Below, in pieces: positions 25,641 through 34,519 of a stretch of 40,644 nucleotides of DNA. Position numbers and translations under genes: made by a program. The notes beneath the pieces were generated by a model. It did no database searches and was not told where the DNA came from. It saw nothing but the letters and a program-made list of their open reading frames with translations. The stretch lies in contig CAZDOS010000011.1 of the NCBI GenBank assembly GCA_964507095.1, forward strand, positions 1 to 40,644, given 5' to 3'. Every line of letters starts with the position of its first letter. Within the stretch, counting starts at the first letter, position 1. Source of the stretch: RGIG3102 sp964507095 (GTDB taxonomy: Bacteria > Bacillota > Clostridia > Oscillospirales > Ruminococcaceae).

Positions 25641-25997
25641 ATGAGCTATAAATATACGAACGGCGACGGAGAAGCAAGGATATCTGTATCTGCTCTTGAG
25701 AAGCTGGCCAACATGGCTGCCCTTGAGGTCGAGGGAGTCAAGTCCATTTCCAGCTATACGCCTGAATACCGCACGATGATCACAAGATATCTTCCAAAGA
25801 AAAAGACAGATGTATCGTTCATCGACGGCGTTGCAGAGATAACCATAGGCATTACGCTCAAGTACGGCCACAGAGTCCCTGACGTCTGCAAGGAAGTCCA
25901 GGAGCACGTCAAGAACGTCGTACAGGATGTCACAGAGATCGCGGTCTCCAAGGTCAATGTCGTAGTATGCGGCGTTGCAGCCGACATTGATTACTGA
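25641..25997 (+). CDS. Asp23/Gls24 family protein
   Basis: The 118-residue protein matches Asp23 (alkaline shock) proteins: 'ISVSALEKLANMAALEVEGV' at residues 15-34 (shown as the family signature), then a beta-rich region 'AEITIGITLKYGHRVPDVCKE', and an ending VSKVNVVVCGV. Members are linked to cell envelope homeostasis. In Clostridia the gene typically lies directly before nusB, as here. A GGAGG site precedes the ATG. Confidence 0.93.
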   Translation: MSYKYTNGDGEARISVSALEKLANMAALEVEGVKSISSYTPEYRTMITRYLPKKKTDVSFIDGVAEITIGITLKYGHRVPDVCKEVQEHVKNVVQDVTEIAVSKVNVVVCGVAADIDY

Positions 25998-26029
25998 TCT
26001 TTTTATTTCATTGTTTTGAGAGGATCGAT

Positions 26030-26452
26030 ATGGAAAGACGTAAAGCCAGAGAGAATGCTTTCATTGCCGTTTTTGAGGCAAGCTTCAGCCGGAACTACAT
26101 AGAGGATATACTTGCCACCACTCAGGAGATGCCTGAGTATGAGGAATACATGCTCGACGATTTCGCATTGAGGCTCGTTAACAATTACTACGAGCATGCA
26201 GACGAAGTCAATGAGATGGTTCAGTCCAAACTGGTCAAATGGGACGCAAAGAGGATCCCGAGGGTCTGCAATGCCATCCTGTGCCTTTCTGCGGCAGAGA
26301 TGATGTACATGGATGAAGCCACGGACAGCACCATAATCAATGAAGCAGTCGAGCTTTGCAAGAAATATGCAGGAGACAATGACTATCAGTTCGTCAACGG
26401 CGTACTGGGTGCAGTCTCGAGAGAATTAAAGGGAGAAGAGCGGGAGGATTAA
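26030..26452 (+). CDS. nusB: Transcription antitermination factor NusB
   Basis: The 140-residue all-alpha protein begins ERRKARENAFIAVF and has the conserved 'WDAKRIPRVCNAIL' and 'TIINEAVELCKKYAGDNDYQF' (in part) segments near residues 76-130, followed by VNGVLG. NusB with NusE (S10) binds boxA RNA in rRNA transcription. The xseA gene starts directly after its stop codon, forming the usual nusB-xseA-xseB unit. Confidence 0.96.
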   Translation: MERRKARENAFIAVFEASFSRNYIEDILATTQEMPEYEEYMLDDFALRLVNNYYEHADEVNEMVQSKLVKWDAKRIPRVCNAILCLSAAEMMYMDEATDSTIINEAVELCKKYAGDNDYQFVNGVLGAVSRELKGEERED

Positions 26453-27652
26453 ATGACACAGGTCATATCGGTCAGCCGGCTGAATCTGTATGTCAGATCC
26501 CTTCTGGATGGGGACAGGAACCTTGTCGACGTCGCAGTCGAAGGTGAACTGTCCAACTATAAAAGATATCCCTCAGGACACGCGTATTTCTCACTTAAAG
26601 ACAAGAATTCGCAGATCAAGGGCGTGATGTTCGCATCATACTTCAGAAACCTAAGCTTTGTGCCTGAAAATGGGATGAAAGTCATTCTCAGGGGCAAAGT
26701 TTCTCTTTATGAGAAGGACGGCACATATCAGATAAACGCCACAAACATGTTCCTTTCGGGCGAGGGAGAATACCGGATAGAATTCGAGAGGATCAAGAAC
26801 AAGCTGGAGAAGGAAGGACTGTTCGATCGGTCCAGAAAGAAGAAGCTGCCCAGGTTCCCGTTCACTATCGGCATAGCAACTGCCGAGGGAGGAGCCGCTA
26901 TACATGACGTGGAGAGCGTTCTTTCGAGGAGGTTCCCGTGTGTGACGCTCATACACGCTCCGTGCGGGGTGCAGGGAAATGCCCGGGAACAGAGCATCAT
27001 AGATGCCATCGACAGGCTTGAACGGATAGATGAGGTGGAACTGATCATCATCACAAGGGGAGGCGGCTCCAGGGAGGATCTCTGGATATTCAACTCCGAG
27101 AGGATCGCCAGAAGAGCAGCACGGTGCACAAAGCCCACCATAAGTGCGATAGGTCACGAGATAGATTTCTCGATACTTGACTTCGTTTGCGACGTGAGGG
27201 CGGCAACGCCCACTGCAGCCGCAGAGATAGCCGTACCTGACATCTCATCGCTCAGACAGGGACTTGACGGTGCCATCTCCAGCATTGAAACTTCAGTGAA
27301 GAAGAAGGTCAGTGACAACAAAACCAGGCTGCAGATGCTCAGGGATTCCAGAGGCTTTGCCAATCTCGGATCTCTCAGGAGCATGTATTCTGAAAACGTA
27401 TCCAGGTCCATGGAGAGGATCAGGACTCTGTTTGACAGAAAAGTAGAGAATGCAAAGCATGCCCTCATGTCAGTTTCCGAGTCGATTGAGGCAAATAACC
27501 CTCTCGGACTGCTGAAAAGGGGTTATGCGGTCATAAATGACGGACAAATACGTGACAAGGAAAACGGCTTTACAGTCGGAGAAACCCTTAAATTGACCAC
27601 TTTTACGCAGATCTTGGACTGCAGGGTGGAAAATGCAGAGGAAAGGGATTGA
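26453..27652 (+). CDS. xseA: Exodeoxyribonuclease VII large subunit
   Basis: The 399-residue protein has an N-terminal OB-fold (ISVSRLNLYVRSLL, 'GELSNYKRYPSGHAYFSLKD') and a catalytic region with IITRGGGSREDLWIFN and SAIGHEIDFSI near residues 195-240. It ends with a coiled-coil-rich C-terminus. It degrades single-stranded DNA together with XseB. It begins at the base after the nusB stop codon and ends one base before xseB. Confidence 0.96.
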   Translation: MTQVISVSRLNLYVRSLLDGDRNLVDVAVEGELSNYKRYPSGHAYFSLKDKNSQIKGVMFASYFRNLSFVPENGMKVILRGKVSLYEKDGTYQINATNMFLSGEGEYRIEFERIKNKLEKEGLFDRSRKKKLPRFPFTIGIATAEGGAAIHDVESVLSRRFPCVTLIHAPCGVQGNAREQSIIDAIDRLERIDEVELIIITRGGGSREDLWIFNSERIARRAARCTKPTISAIGHEIDFSILDFVCDVRAATPTAAAEIAVPDISSLRQGLDGAISSIETSVKKKVSDNKTRLQMLRDSRGFANLGSLRSMYSENVSRSMERIRTLFDRKVENAKHALMSVSESIEANNPLGLLKRGYAVINDGQIRDKENGFTVGETLKLTTFTQILDCRVENAEERD

Positions 27653-27653
27653 A

Positions 27654-27863
27654 ATGGAAGAAAAGATTACGTTCGAGTCTGCGCTTGCAAGGCTCAGTGA
27701 GATCTCGGAGCTATTATCCAGGAATGAAGTCAGTCTTGACGAGTCTATCGAGCTGTACTCCGAGGGAGTGAAGCTGTTCAAGTTCTGCAATGAAAAGCTT
27801 GAGCAGGCCGAACTGACGATAAAGAAGATAGACGAACTGGGCAATCAGGAACAGGGTCTGTAA
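27654..27863 (+). CDS. xseB: Exodeoxyribonuclease VII small subunit
   Basis: The 69-residue product contains the family core 'FESALARLSEISELLSRNEV' (in part) followed by 'LDESIELYSEGVKLFKFCNEKLEQAE'-type helices. I chose the ATG at 27654, with a GGAAAGGG site 6 bases upstream. An upstream in-frame ATG at 27633 would overlap xseA by 20 bases and is not needed by the family. The stop codon overlaps the ispA start (TAATG), indicating coupling. Confidence 0.93.
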   Translation: MEEKITFESALARLSEISELLSRNEVSLDESIELYSEGVKLFKFCNEKLEQAELTIKKIDELGNQEQGL

Positions 27864-28738
27864 TGGATATTGGAAAATACATCGAATATACAGAATCGGA
27901 GCTGAAAAGGTACTGCGACCTGTTCTTCAACGAAGGATCGACTGTCGCAGACGCTGCAAGATATTCGCTGCTTGACCGGGGCAAAAGGGCGAGGGCTACT
28001 CTCATTTATCTGACTGCATCTCTTGTCGGAGAGGACTGGAAGAGATACTCTCCGTTTGCCTGTGCCGTAGAGATGATACACTGCTATTCTCTCATTCATG
28101 ACGACCTGCCCTGCATGGACGACGACGACTTCAGGAGAGGCAAGCCTTCCTGCCATGTTGCACACGGAGAGGCGACTGCCCTTCTGGCAGGCGACGCTCT
28201 GCTCGGAATGGGTCTTGAAACAGTGGCATACTGCGAGGGTTTTTCGGCTGATGAGAAGCTTGAGGCCATGAAAGCCATCACGATGGCAATGGGTCCTCAG
28301 GGAATGATATTCGGTCAGGAACTGGATCTCAGATATGAGAACAGCATCATAGATATAGACACCCTTAAACTCATACATAAGAACAAGACAGGTGCAATGA
28401 TATCCCTGTGCGGAAAGCTTGGGAGCATCGGTACTCCTCTGAGTGAGAATAAGAGGAAGGCACTGGAAGTGTTCTTCGCAAATGTCGGACTCGTATTCCA
28501 GATTGTGGATGACATCCTTGACGTTGAGAGCACTACCGAAGAACTCGGAAAGCCTGTCGGAAGCGATGAGGAAAACCGGAAGAGCACATATGTGAGCATA
28601 TACGGACTTGAAAAATCAAAACAGATCGCCCGGCAGCTCACTGACGATGCTGAAAAGGTGTTGAAAGAAGCATTCGGAAGCGATGAGTGCCGCGACATGC
28701 TAGAATACACCGATTACCTCCTTAAGAGGAAAAAATAA
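27863..28738 (+). CDS. ispA: Polyprenyl (farnesyl/geranyl) diphosphate synthase
   Basis: The 291-residue protein has both aspartate-rich motifs: the first DDLPCMDDDD near residue 83, and the second DDILD near residue 216. It also has the Clostridial/IspA-type 'LDRGKRARATLIYL' near residue 36. It condenses isopentenyl diphosphate with allylic diphosphates to give short-chain prenyl diphosphates. It overlaps xseB by one base and is followed by dxs, so two isoprenoid steps are co-transcribed. Confidence 0.95.
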   Translation: MDIGKYIEYTESELKRYCDLFFNEGSTVADAARYSLLDRGKRARATLIYLTASLVGEDWKRYSPFACAVEMIHCYSLIHDDLPCMDDDDFRRGKPSCHVAHGEATALLAGDALLGMGLETVAYCEGFSADEKLEAMKAITMAMGPQGMIFGQELDLRYENSIIDIDTLKLIHKNKTGAMISLCGKLGSIGTPLSENKRKALEVFFANVGLVFQIVDDILDVESTTEELGKPVGSDEENRKSTYVSIYGLEKSKQIARQLTDDAEKVLKEAFGSDECRDMLEYTDYLLKRKK

Positions 28739-28761
28739 AGGAACACGTACTACTAATCAAC

Positions 28762-30630
28762 ATGGCATATGAGATATTGGACACCATCACCAGCAGCCGG
28801 GACGTCACCGCGTTAAGCGAAGACAGACTGCCTCAGCTGTGCAGTGAGGTGCGAGAATTCATCATTGAACACGTTTCCAAGACCGGAGGGCATCTGTCAG
28901 CCAATCTTGGGACAGTGGAACTTATAACCGGAATGCATCACTGCTTCTCCACGCCGGAGGATCAGTTTGTATTTGACGTGGGTCATCAGAGCTATACACA
29001 CAAGATATATACAGGAAGAAAGGACGGCTTTGACAGGCTCCGCATGCTTGACGGACTGTCAGGCTTCCCGTCACCGGCCGAATCCTGCGAGGACTCATTT
29101 GTCGCAGGCCACGGATCCAATTCCATATCCGTCGCGATCGGCCTTGCTTACGCAAAGAAGCTCAAGAGAGAGCCGGGCAACGTCGTCGCCCTTATAGGAG
29201 ACGGCGCATTCACGGGCGGAATGGCCTATGAAGGCCTGAATAATGTGGGACCGGAGCTGGATAACCTCATAATCCTGCTCAACGACAACAAGATGTCCAT
29301 TTCGAAGAACGTCGGCGCCATACCGAAGTATCTTTCAAGGCTCAGGACGGAAAGCGGATATCTGGACGCCAAGAAGACCGTTTCGGATACTCTGCTCAAG
29401 GTCCCTGTTATCGGCAAGGGCATACACAATGCCATTACCGGTTCGAAGAGCCTTCTGAGGAGGAGCCTGTACCGAGGAGGCACGTTCTTCGAGGATCTGG
29501 GCTTCACATATTATCAGATCATAGACGGCAACAACATTGACGAGGTTTGCAACGTTCTGGCTGCGGCAAAGAGGATACAGGGTCCTGTGTTCATACACGC
29601 TTTCACGGTCAAAGGAAAGGGCTTCACGCCTGCTGAGCAGAATCCGGGTGAATTCCACGGAGTCAGCGCATTCGACACCGCGAATCCTCCTGATCCAGAT
29701 GACGCGCCGAAGGATTCCTTCTCCAATGTATTCGGACAGACCCTTACGGAGCTTGCCAACAGGGACGACAGGATATGCGCAATAACTGCCGCAATGAAGT
29801 ACGGAACAGGCCTTCAGTTCTTCTACCATGATCACAAACAGAGATTTTTCGATGTCGGAATGGCCGAGGAGCATGCGGTCACATTCCGGGGTGGACTGGC
29901 AAAGAGCGGCATGAAGCCGGTCGTTGCCCTTTACTCGACTTTCATGCAGAGGGCGAATGACCAGTACCTTAATGATGTAATGCTTCTGGATCTGGATGTG
30001 ATGTTCCGGATAGACAGGGCGGGCATCGTGCCGGGAGACGGAGAGACCCATCAGGGCGTCTTCGATATGGCTACCTTCTCCAGCTACGACAACACTCTCA
30101 TAGTATGTCCTTCAAACTATGATGAGCTCGTGTACTGGGAAAAGAAGCTTCTCAGTGAAGTCACCGGCCCCAAGGTCCTCAGGTATCCTAGAGGCGGACA
30201 GAGCGAGTATCTTGCCCGGTACAAATGCACGGGAGAAGACTTTGACCTAATTTCCTGCGGAGAAAAGGCGGATGCGCTGATCGTATGCTACGGAAGGAAC
30301 TTCGCAAACTGCATCAAGGCGCAGAATTCCCTGCTTGAAAAGGGAAAGAAGGCAGATGTGCTCAAGCTGAACGTGGTTTCGCCTGTCCCTGAGGATGCAC
30401 TGAAGCTGATGATGGAATATGCCCGTGTATTCTTCTTTGAAGAACACGTGGAGAATGGTTCCGCGTCAGAGAAGGTGGCAGTGAAGTTGCTTGAAAACGG
30501 CTACACAGGACGCTACTTCCACAGATGTATCGAGAACTATGTTTTAAGACACGGCAAGGTCGAGGAGCTTGAGAAACTGTGCGGACTGGATGCAGGATCG
30601 ATCGAAGAAAAGGTGGGTGCACGTCTATGA
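28762..30630 (+). CDS. dxs: 1-deoxy-D-xylulose-5-phosphate synthase
   Basis: The 622-residue thiamine-diphosphate enzyme has 'SKTGGHLSANLGTVEL' near residue 39 and FDVGHQSYTHK. The thiamine-binding GDGAFTGGMAYEGLNN is near residue 147, and 'DVGMAEEHAVTF' near residue 370 belongs to the pyrimidine domain. It makes DXP from pyruvate and glyceraldehyde phosphate, the first step of the MEP pathway. The start fits the family N-terminus. Only a distant AAAGGAA (28737-28743) precedes it, about 18 bases away, so translation may depend on coupling. Its stop codon overlaps the tlyA start. Confidence 0.96.
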   Translation: MAYEILDTITSSRDVTALSEDRLPQLCSEVREFIIEHVSKTGGHLSANLGTVELITGMHHCFSTPEDQFVFDVGHQSYTHKIYTGRKDGFDRLRMLDGLSGFPSPAESCEDSFVAGHGSNSISVAIGLAYAKKLKREPGNVVALIGDGAFTGGMAYEGLNNVGPELDNLIILLNDNKMSISKNVGAIPKYLSRLRTESGYLDAKKTVSDTLLKVPVIGKGIHNAITGSKSLLRRSLYRGGTFFEDLGFTYYQIIDGNNIDEVCNVLAAAKRIQGPVFIHAFTVKGKGFTPAEQNPGEFHGVSAFDTANPPDPDDAPKDSFSNVFGQTLTELANRDDRICAITAAMKYGTGLQFFYHDHKQRFFDVGMAEEHAVTFRGGLAKSGMKPVVALYSTFMQRANDQYLNDVMLLDLDVMFRIDRAGIVPGDGETHQGVFDMATFSSYDNTLIVCPSNYDELVYWEKKLLSEVTGPKVLRYPRGGQSEYLARYKCTGEDFDLISCGEKADALIVCYGRNFANCIKAQNSLLEKGKKADVLKLNVVSPVPEDALKLMMEYARVFFFEEHVENGSASEKVAVKLLENGYTGRYFHRCIENYVLRHGKVEELEKLCGLDAGSIEEKVGARL

Positions 30631-31430
30631 AGATAAGGCTTGACCAGTACATATTCCAGGAAGGATACACCGAATCAAGACGGAGAGCCCAGGCGATAAT
30701 CATGTCCGGAGTTGTCTTCGTGAATAACCAGAAGGCTGATAAGCCCGGAACCATGATCAAGGAGACGGATGTCGTCGAGGTCAGGGGAAAGGAACTGAAA
30801 TATGTCAGCCGAGGCGGCCTGAAGCTCGAAAAGGCCGTGAATGAATACGGTATCGATCTTTCAGATAAGGTATGCATGGATATAGGAGCCTCCACCGGCG
30901 GCTTTACCGACTGCATGCTGCAGAACGGTGCGAGAAAGGTCTATGCGGTCGATGTGGGTTACGGACAGCTTGCATGGAAGCTCAGGAACGACGAAAGAGT
31001 CGTGAATATGGAAAAGACCAACATTCGAAACGTTACGCTCGACATGTTGGACGAAAAGATAGATTTCTTCAGCGTGGATGTTTCCTTCATCTCGCTCAAG
31101 CACATCTTCCCGGTAGCATTCCGGGTAAGCTCGGATGCAGTAAGGGGAGTGTGCCTTGTAAAGCCTCAGTTCGAGGCAGGTAAGGAAAAGGTCGGGAAAA
31201 AAGGCGTCGTACGTGACCCTGCAGTAAGGCAGGAGGTCATTGAAAACGTTATCGGTTATGCCAACGAGAACGGTTTTTACGTCAACAGGCTCACTTATTC
31301 TCCGATAAAGGGACCGGAGGGCAATGTTGAGTTCCTCATACTTGTCTCCAAGGAGGACAGTGAGAACACAGTGACGCAGGAGGATATCCTGGCGACCGTT
31401 CGACGGGCAGGAGAGGCTTTGGGTGGTTAA
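30627..31430 (+). CDS. tlyA: TlyA family rRNA methyltransferase / hemolysin-like protein
   Basis: I start this 267-residue protein at the ATG overlapping the dxs stop codon (ATGA) because the S4 domain (KIRLDQYIFQEGYTESRRRAQ) begins there. The upstream in-frame extension lies inside dxs. After the S4 RNA-binding domain comes an FtsJ-like methyltransferase domain with the SAM motif DIGASTGGFTDCML and the later LVKPQFEAG. TlyA proteins 2'-O-methylate 16S/23S rRNA in known members. The order dxs-tlyA-nadK-argR-recN is standard for Firmicutes. Confidence 0.94.
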   Translation: MKIRLDQYIFQEGYTESRRRAQAIIMSGVVFVNNQKADKPGTMIKETDVVEVRGKELKYVSRGGLKLEKAVNEYGIDLSDKVCMDIGASTGGFTDCMLQNGARKVYAVDVGYGQLAWKLRNDERVVNMEKTNIRNVTLDMLDEKIDFFSVDVSFISLKHIFPVAFRVSSDAVRGVCLVKPQFEAGKEKVGKKGVVRDPAVRQEVIENVIGYANENGFYVNRLTYSPIKGPEGNVEFLILVSKEDSENTVTQEDILATVRRAGEALGG

Positions 31431-32271
31431 GATGAAGTATCTCATTTTCTATAACCCCTCCAGAACTAACAGCACGGGAGTGGTGAGAAGCATCATGCAT
31501 GCGCTGATGAGAGTCGGCGAATCGTTCAGCCTCTCCACCGGAAATGATGACTTCGACAGGGATGCCGAAGGACACGTTCTGGTGAGAGACGGCGTGGCAC
31601 GGTGTGAGATGATTATCACGGTCGGAGGAGACGGCACGATGCTTGCCATAAGCAAGCTTGCCAGCGAGGCAGACAAGCCGGTGCTCGGGATCAATTCGGG
31701 AAACCTCGGCTTTCTTACCGCCATAGAGGCAGGCGAGAGTGAAAACATCACCGATATCCTTTCGGGAGGCAGCCTTGTTGAGAACAGGCACTACTTCCTC
31801 TCGTGCAGGGTTAACGGAGGAGAAGAACGTTTCTGCCTCAATGACATGGTAGTGTCAAGGAACATGATGTCTAATTCAGTCAACCTGATGATAGAATCCG
31901 GCGGAGCACAGCTCATGCGGTTCTCGGGTGACGGGATAATCGTATCGACTTCGACCGGTTCCACTGCCTACTCGCTTTCGGTAGGAGGACCTATCGTCGA
32001 CGTAGACCTTGAGGCTGTCATAGTCAGTCCGGTCGCACCTCACACTTTGAACAGGACCTCCATAGTCCTCAGGCGTGACAAGGCTCTTACGGTCACGGTA
32101 AGGGACACGGGAGACAACGGACCATACGTTTCATTTGACGGACAGGATCACACGCTTCTGGGAAAGGGAGACAGGATAGATGTATGTCTTTCCGAGAGAT
32201 ACGTCAGGATACTGAGCCTCGGCGAATTCGGACAGTTCCAGAAGGTAGACAAAAAGCTTAAATCGAGATAA
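31423..32271 (+). CDS. nadK: NAD kinase
   Basis: The protein has the GGDGT motif (VGGDGTMLAIS) near residue 67, the 'INSGNLGFLT' segment, and a C-terminal 'STGSTAYSLSVGGPI' region, all diagnostic of ATP-NAD kinase. It makes NADP from NAD. The start is uncertain between GTG at 31423, which has a GGAGAGG site 6 bases upstream, and ATG at 31432. The former gives 282 residues and overlaps tlyA by 8 bases. Confidence 0.94.
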   Translation: MVKMKYLIFYNPSRTNSTGVVRSIMHALMRVGESFSLSTGNDDFDRDAEGHVLVRDGVARCEMIITVGGDGTMLAISKLASEADKPVLGINSGNLGFLTAIEAGESENITDILSGGSLVENRHYFLSCRVNGGEERFCLNDMVVSRNMMSNSVNLMIESGGAQLMRFSGDGIIVSTSTGSTAYSLSVGGPIVDVDLEAVIVSPVAPHTLNRTSIVLRRDKALTVTVRDTGDNGPYVSFDGQDHTLLGKGDRIDVCLSERYVRILSLGEFGQFQKVDKKLKSR

Positions 32272-32286
32272 CAGGGGAAAAGAATC

Positions 32287-32748
32287 ATGAAACGGGAGAG
32301 ACACAGAAAAATACTTCAGCTCATACAGGAGTACAACATAGACAGGCAGGAGGTCCTCCTTGATTACCTGAGAGATGCGGGTTTCAATGTTACCCAGGCA
32401 ACGGTGTCAAGGGATATTAAGGAGCTGAATCTTGTAAAGATAGTCGCGTCCAACGGAGAATACAAGTACGCTCAGAACCTCATAATCGAGGACACCAAGC
32501 GGACCGTAAACAGGTTTGACTATTTCTTCTCGGAGTCCATAAAGAGCGTCGACTATTCGATGAACATGATCGCCGTCAAGTGCTACACCGCAATGGCTCA
32601 GGTCGCCTGCGAAGTGTTCGATAACATGAACTGGGACGGAGTGCTCGGCACGCTTGCCGGCGAGAACACCATATTCATACTCGTAAGGGATGAGGCTACG
32701 GCCCGGGATCTTACCGAGAAGCTGAGGAAATACATCAAGTACAAGTAA
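32287..32748 (+). CDS. argR: Arginine repressor ArgR
   Basis: The 153-residue protein has an N-terminal winged helix with TQATVSRDIKELNLVK at about residues 37-52. The C-terminal oligomerisation/arginine-binding domain contains GTLAGENTIFILVRD. It controls arginine biosynthesis and catabolism genes as an arginine-dependent hexamer. It sits between nadK and recN in the usual order. Confidence 0.95.
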   Translation: MKRERHRKILQLIQEYNIDRQEVLLDYLRDAGFNVTQATVSRDIKELNLVKIVASNGEYKYAQNLIIEDTKRTVNRFDYFFSESIKSVDYSMNMIAVKCYTAMAQVACEVFDNMNWDGVLGTLAGENTIFILVRDEATARDLTEKLRKYIKYK

Positions 32749-32765
32749 TACAAGAGTGAAGACAT

Positions 32766-34436
32766 ATGCTTAAGGAACTGACGATAGAGAATGTGGCCGT
32801 CATTGAAAAGGCTTCCATAACGTTCGACGAGGGACTTACCTGTCTCACCGGCGAGACCGGAGCAGGTAAGAGCATTGTCATCGATTCCATCAACGCCATC
32901 CTCGGAGACAGACTGTCAAAGAACATAGTGAGGACCGGAGCTAAGAAGGCTTCCATAGTCCGGGTGTTCGAGGACCTTGATGAGGAGGTAATAAAGGCCG
33001 CGCGGGAGCTTGACATCGACATCAGCGATGAATGTATCATTTCACGCCAGATAACCGATGAAGGCAAGAGCACGACAAGGATCAATTCCTTCCCTTGTCC
33101 CGCTTCTGTACTGAAGACTATTTTTGCGGATGAAGTAAACATTCACGGTCAGCATGACAACCAGAGCCTTCTTAATCCGTCAAGGCATCTCGGCATCCTT
33201 GATTCCTTCGGAGTGGATCCGATAATCAAGGAGACCTATCAGGGCATGTACAGGGAATATACCGAGCTTAACGGCAGGATAGAAGAACTTGAGCAAATAG
33301 AGAAGTCGAATTCCGACAACAGGGATCTTCTGACCTACCAGGTAGATGAGATCGAAAAGGCTGCTCTTTCCGTAACAGAGGAAGAGGAGCTGGGAGAGAG
33401 AAAGAAGCTCATTAAGAATGCCGAGAACATCATCAACAGTCTTGTCGAGGCTCACACCTGTCTCTTCGGAGACGATGATACCGAGGGCGCGCTCTCGCTT
33501 ATCCAGATTGCCAAGAGCGAGTTGGAGAAAATTGGGGATTACGCTCCGGAAGTACGGTCACGGCTTGAAAGGATGAACGATTCCTTTGAGACTCTGCAGG
33601 ACGCTTCCTATGATCTCAAGAATTATCTTGACGATTTTGACGTGGATATCTCAGACCTGGATTATATCGAGGAAAGGCTGGATGTCTATTACCAGCTGAA
33701 GAGGAAATACGGTCCCACGGTCCGGGATGTTCTTGACTACTACGAAGAGAAGAAGGCTGAACTGGAAGTCATCGAGACAGCACGGGATACTCTCGACAGA
33801 CTGTATGCCGAGAGAAAGGTGCTGAAGGACAAGCTGTCCATTTCAGCTGACAGGCTCACACGGGACAGGAAGAGAGTCTTTGATGGAATGAAGAAGGATA
33901 TCGAGGCGAGCCTTTCCTTCCTCAACATGCCTTTTGTCACGATGGACCTCAGATGCGACAGAAAGGATTTCGCCGCAAACGGGCAGGACGATATAGAGTT
34001 CCTCATTTCAGCCAACCGGGGAGAGAGTCCGAAGCCGATGGCAAGGATAGCCTCCGGAGGAGAGCTCTCCAGGATCATGCTTGCAATGAAAAATGTCCTT
34101 TCCGAAAAGGAAAAGACCTACACAATGATCTTCGACGAGATAGATACCGGCGTGTCAGGCTCTGCTGCCTTCAAGATCGGCCAGCTGATGAAAAAGGTAT
34201 CAAAGGGCAGACAGGTGCTTTGCGTGACTCATTCGCCTCAGATCGCTGCCTTCCGGGACAATCACATGCTGATCGAGAAGGACACTGTGAACAATGCCAC
34301 TTACACGCATATCCGCAGGCTTAACGACACTGAAAGAATCAGGGAGATAGCAAGGATCATCTCCGGAGACAACATCACGGCAACTTCGCTCGACAATGCC
34401 CGGGAAATGCTGGAATCGGCTCAGGAAACAGAATAG
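32766..34436 (+). CDS. recN: DNA repair protein RecN
   Basis: The 556-residue SMC-like protein has Walker A GETGAGKS near residues 30-37, a central coiled coil, the signature 'IASGGELSRIMLAMK' near residue 428, and Walker B 'MIFDEIDTGVSG'. It also has the conserved 'VTHSPQIAAF' near residue 480. It acts in double-strand-break repair. A strong terminator follows directly. The spoIVB and spo0A genes that commonly follow recN in spore-formers are absent. Confidence 0.96.
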   Translation: MLKELTIENVAVIEKASITFDEGLTCLTGETGAGKSIVIDSINAILGDRLSKNIVRTGAKKASIVRVFEDLDEEVIKAARELDIDISDECIISRQITDEGKSTTRINSFPCPASVLKTIFADEVNIHGQHDNQSLLNPSRHLGILDSFGVDPIIKETYQGMYREYTELNGRIEELEQIEKSNSDNRDLLTYQVDEIEKAALSVTEEEELGERKKLIKNAENIINSLVEAHTCLFGDDDTEGALSLIQIAKSELEKIGDYAPEVRSRLERMNDSFETLQDASYDLKNYLDDFDVDISDLDYIEERLDVYYQLKRKYGPTVRDVLDYYEEKKAELEVIETARDTLDRLYAERKVLKDKLSISADRLTRDRKRVFDGMKKDIEASLSFLNMPFVTMDLRCDRKDFAANGQDDIEFLISANRGESPKPMARIASGGELSRIMLAMKNVLSEKEKTYTMIFDEIDTGVSGSAAFKIGQLMKKVSKGRQVLCVTHSPQIAAFRDNHMLIEKDTVNNATYTHIRRLNDTERIREIARIISGDNITATSLDNAREMLESAQETE

Positions 34437-34441
34437 GATAT

Positions 34442-34490
34442 AACGGAACAACGAAGCAGACATTTATCTTCTGTGGGTTGTTCCGTTTTT
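34442..34490 (+). terminator. Rho-independent terminator after recN
   Basis: The 11-base arm AACGGAACAAC (34442-34452) pairs perfectly with GTTGTTCCGTT (34477-34487). The loop contains a further small pairing (CAGA/TCTG), and the T-run continues to 34490. It closes the nusB-to-recN operon. Confidence 0.88.
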
Positions 34491-34519
34491 GTAAAAAGGA
34501 ATTAACAGGAGAAAAGGAA

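Noticed and set aside
29335..30051. 238-residue minus-strand ORF
   Set aside because: It lies wholly inside dxs and has no motif or ribosome-binding site of note.
30579..30626. N-terminal extension of TlyA
   Set aside because: It is inside dxs; the S4 domain begins at the ATG at 30627.
30861..31445. 194-residue minus-strand ORF
   Set aside because: It is the shadow of tlyA, which carries clear S4 and methyltransferase motifs.
34478..34519. N-terminal extension of the alpha/beta hydrolase
   Set aside because: It overlaps the recN terminator stem; ATG 34520 has its own ribosome-binding site.
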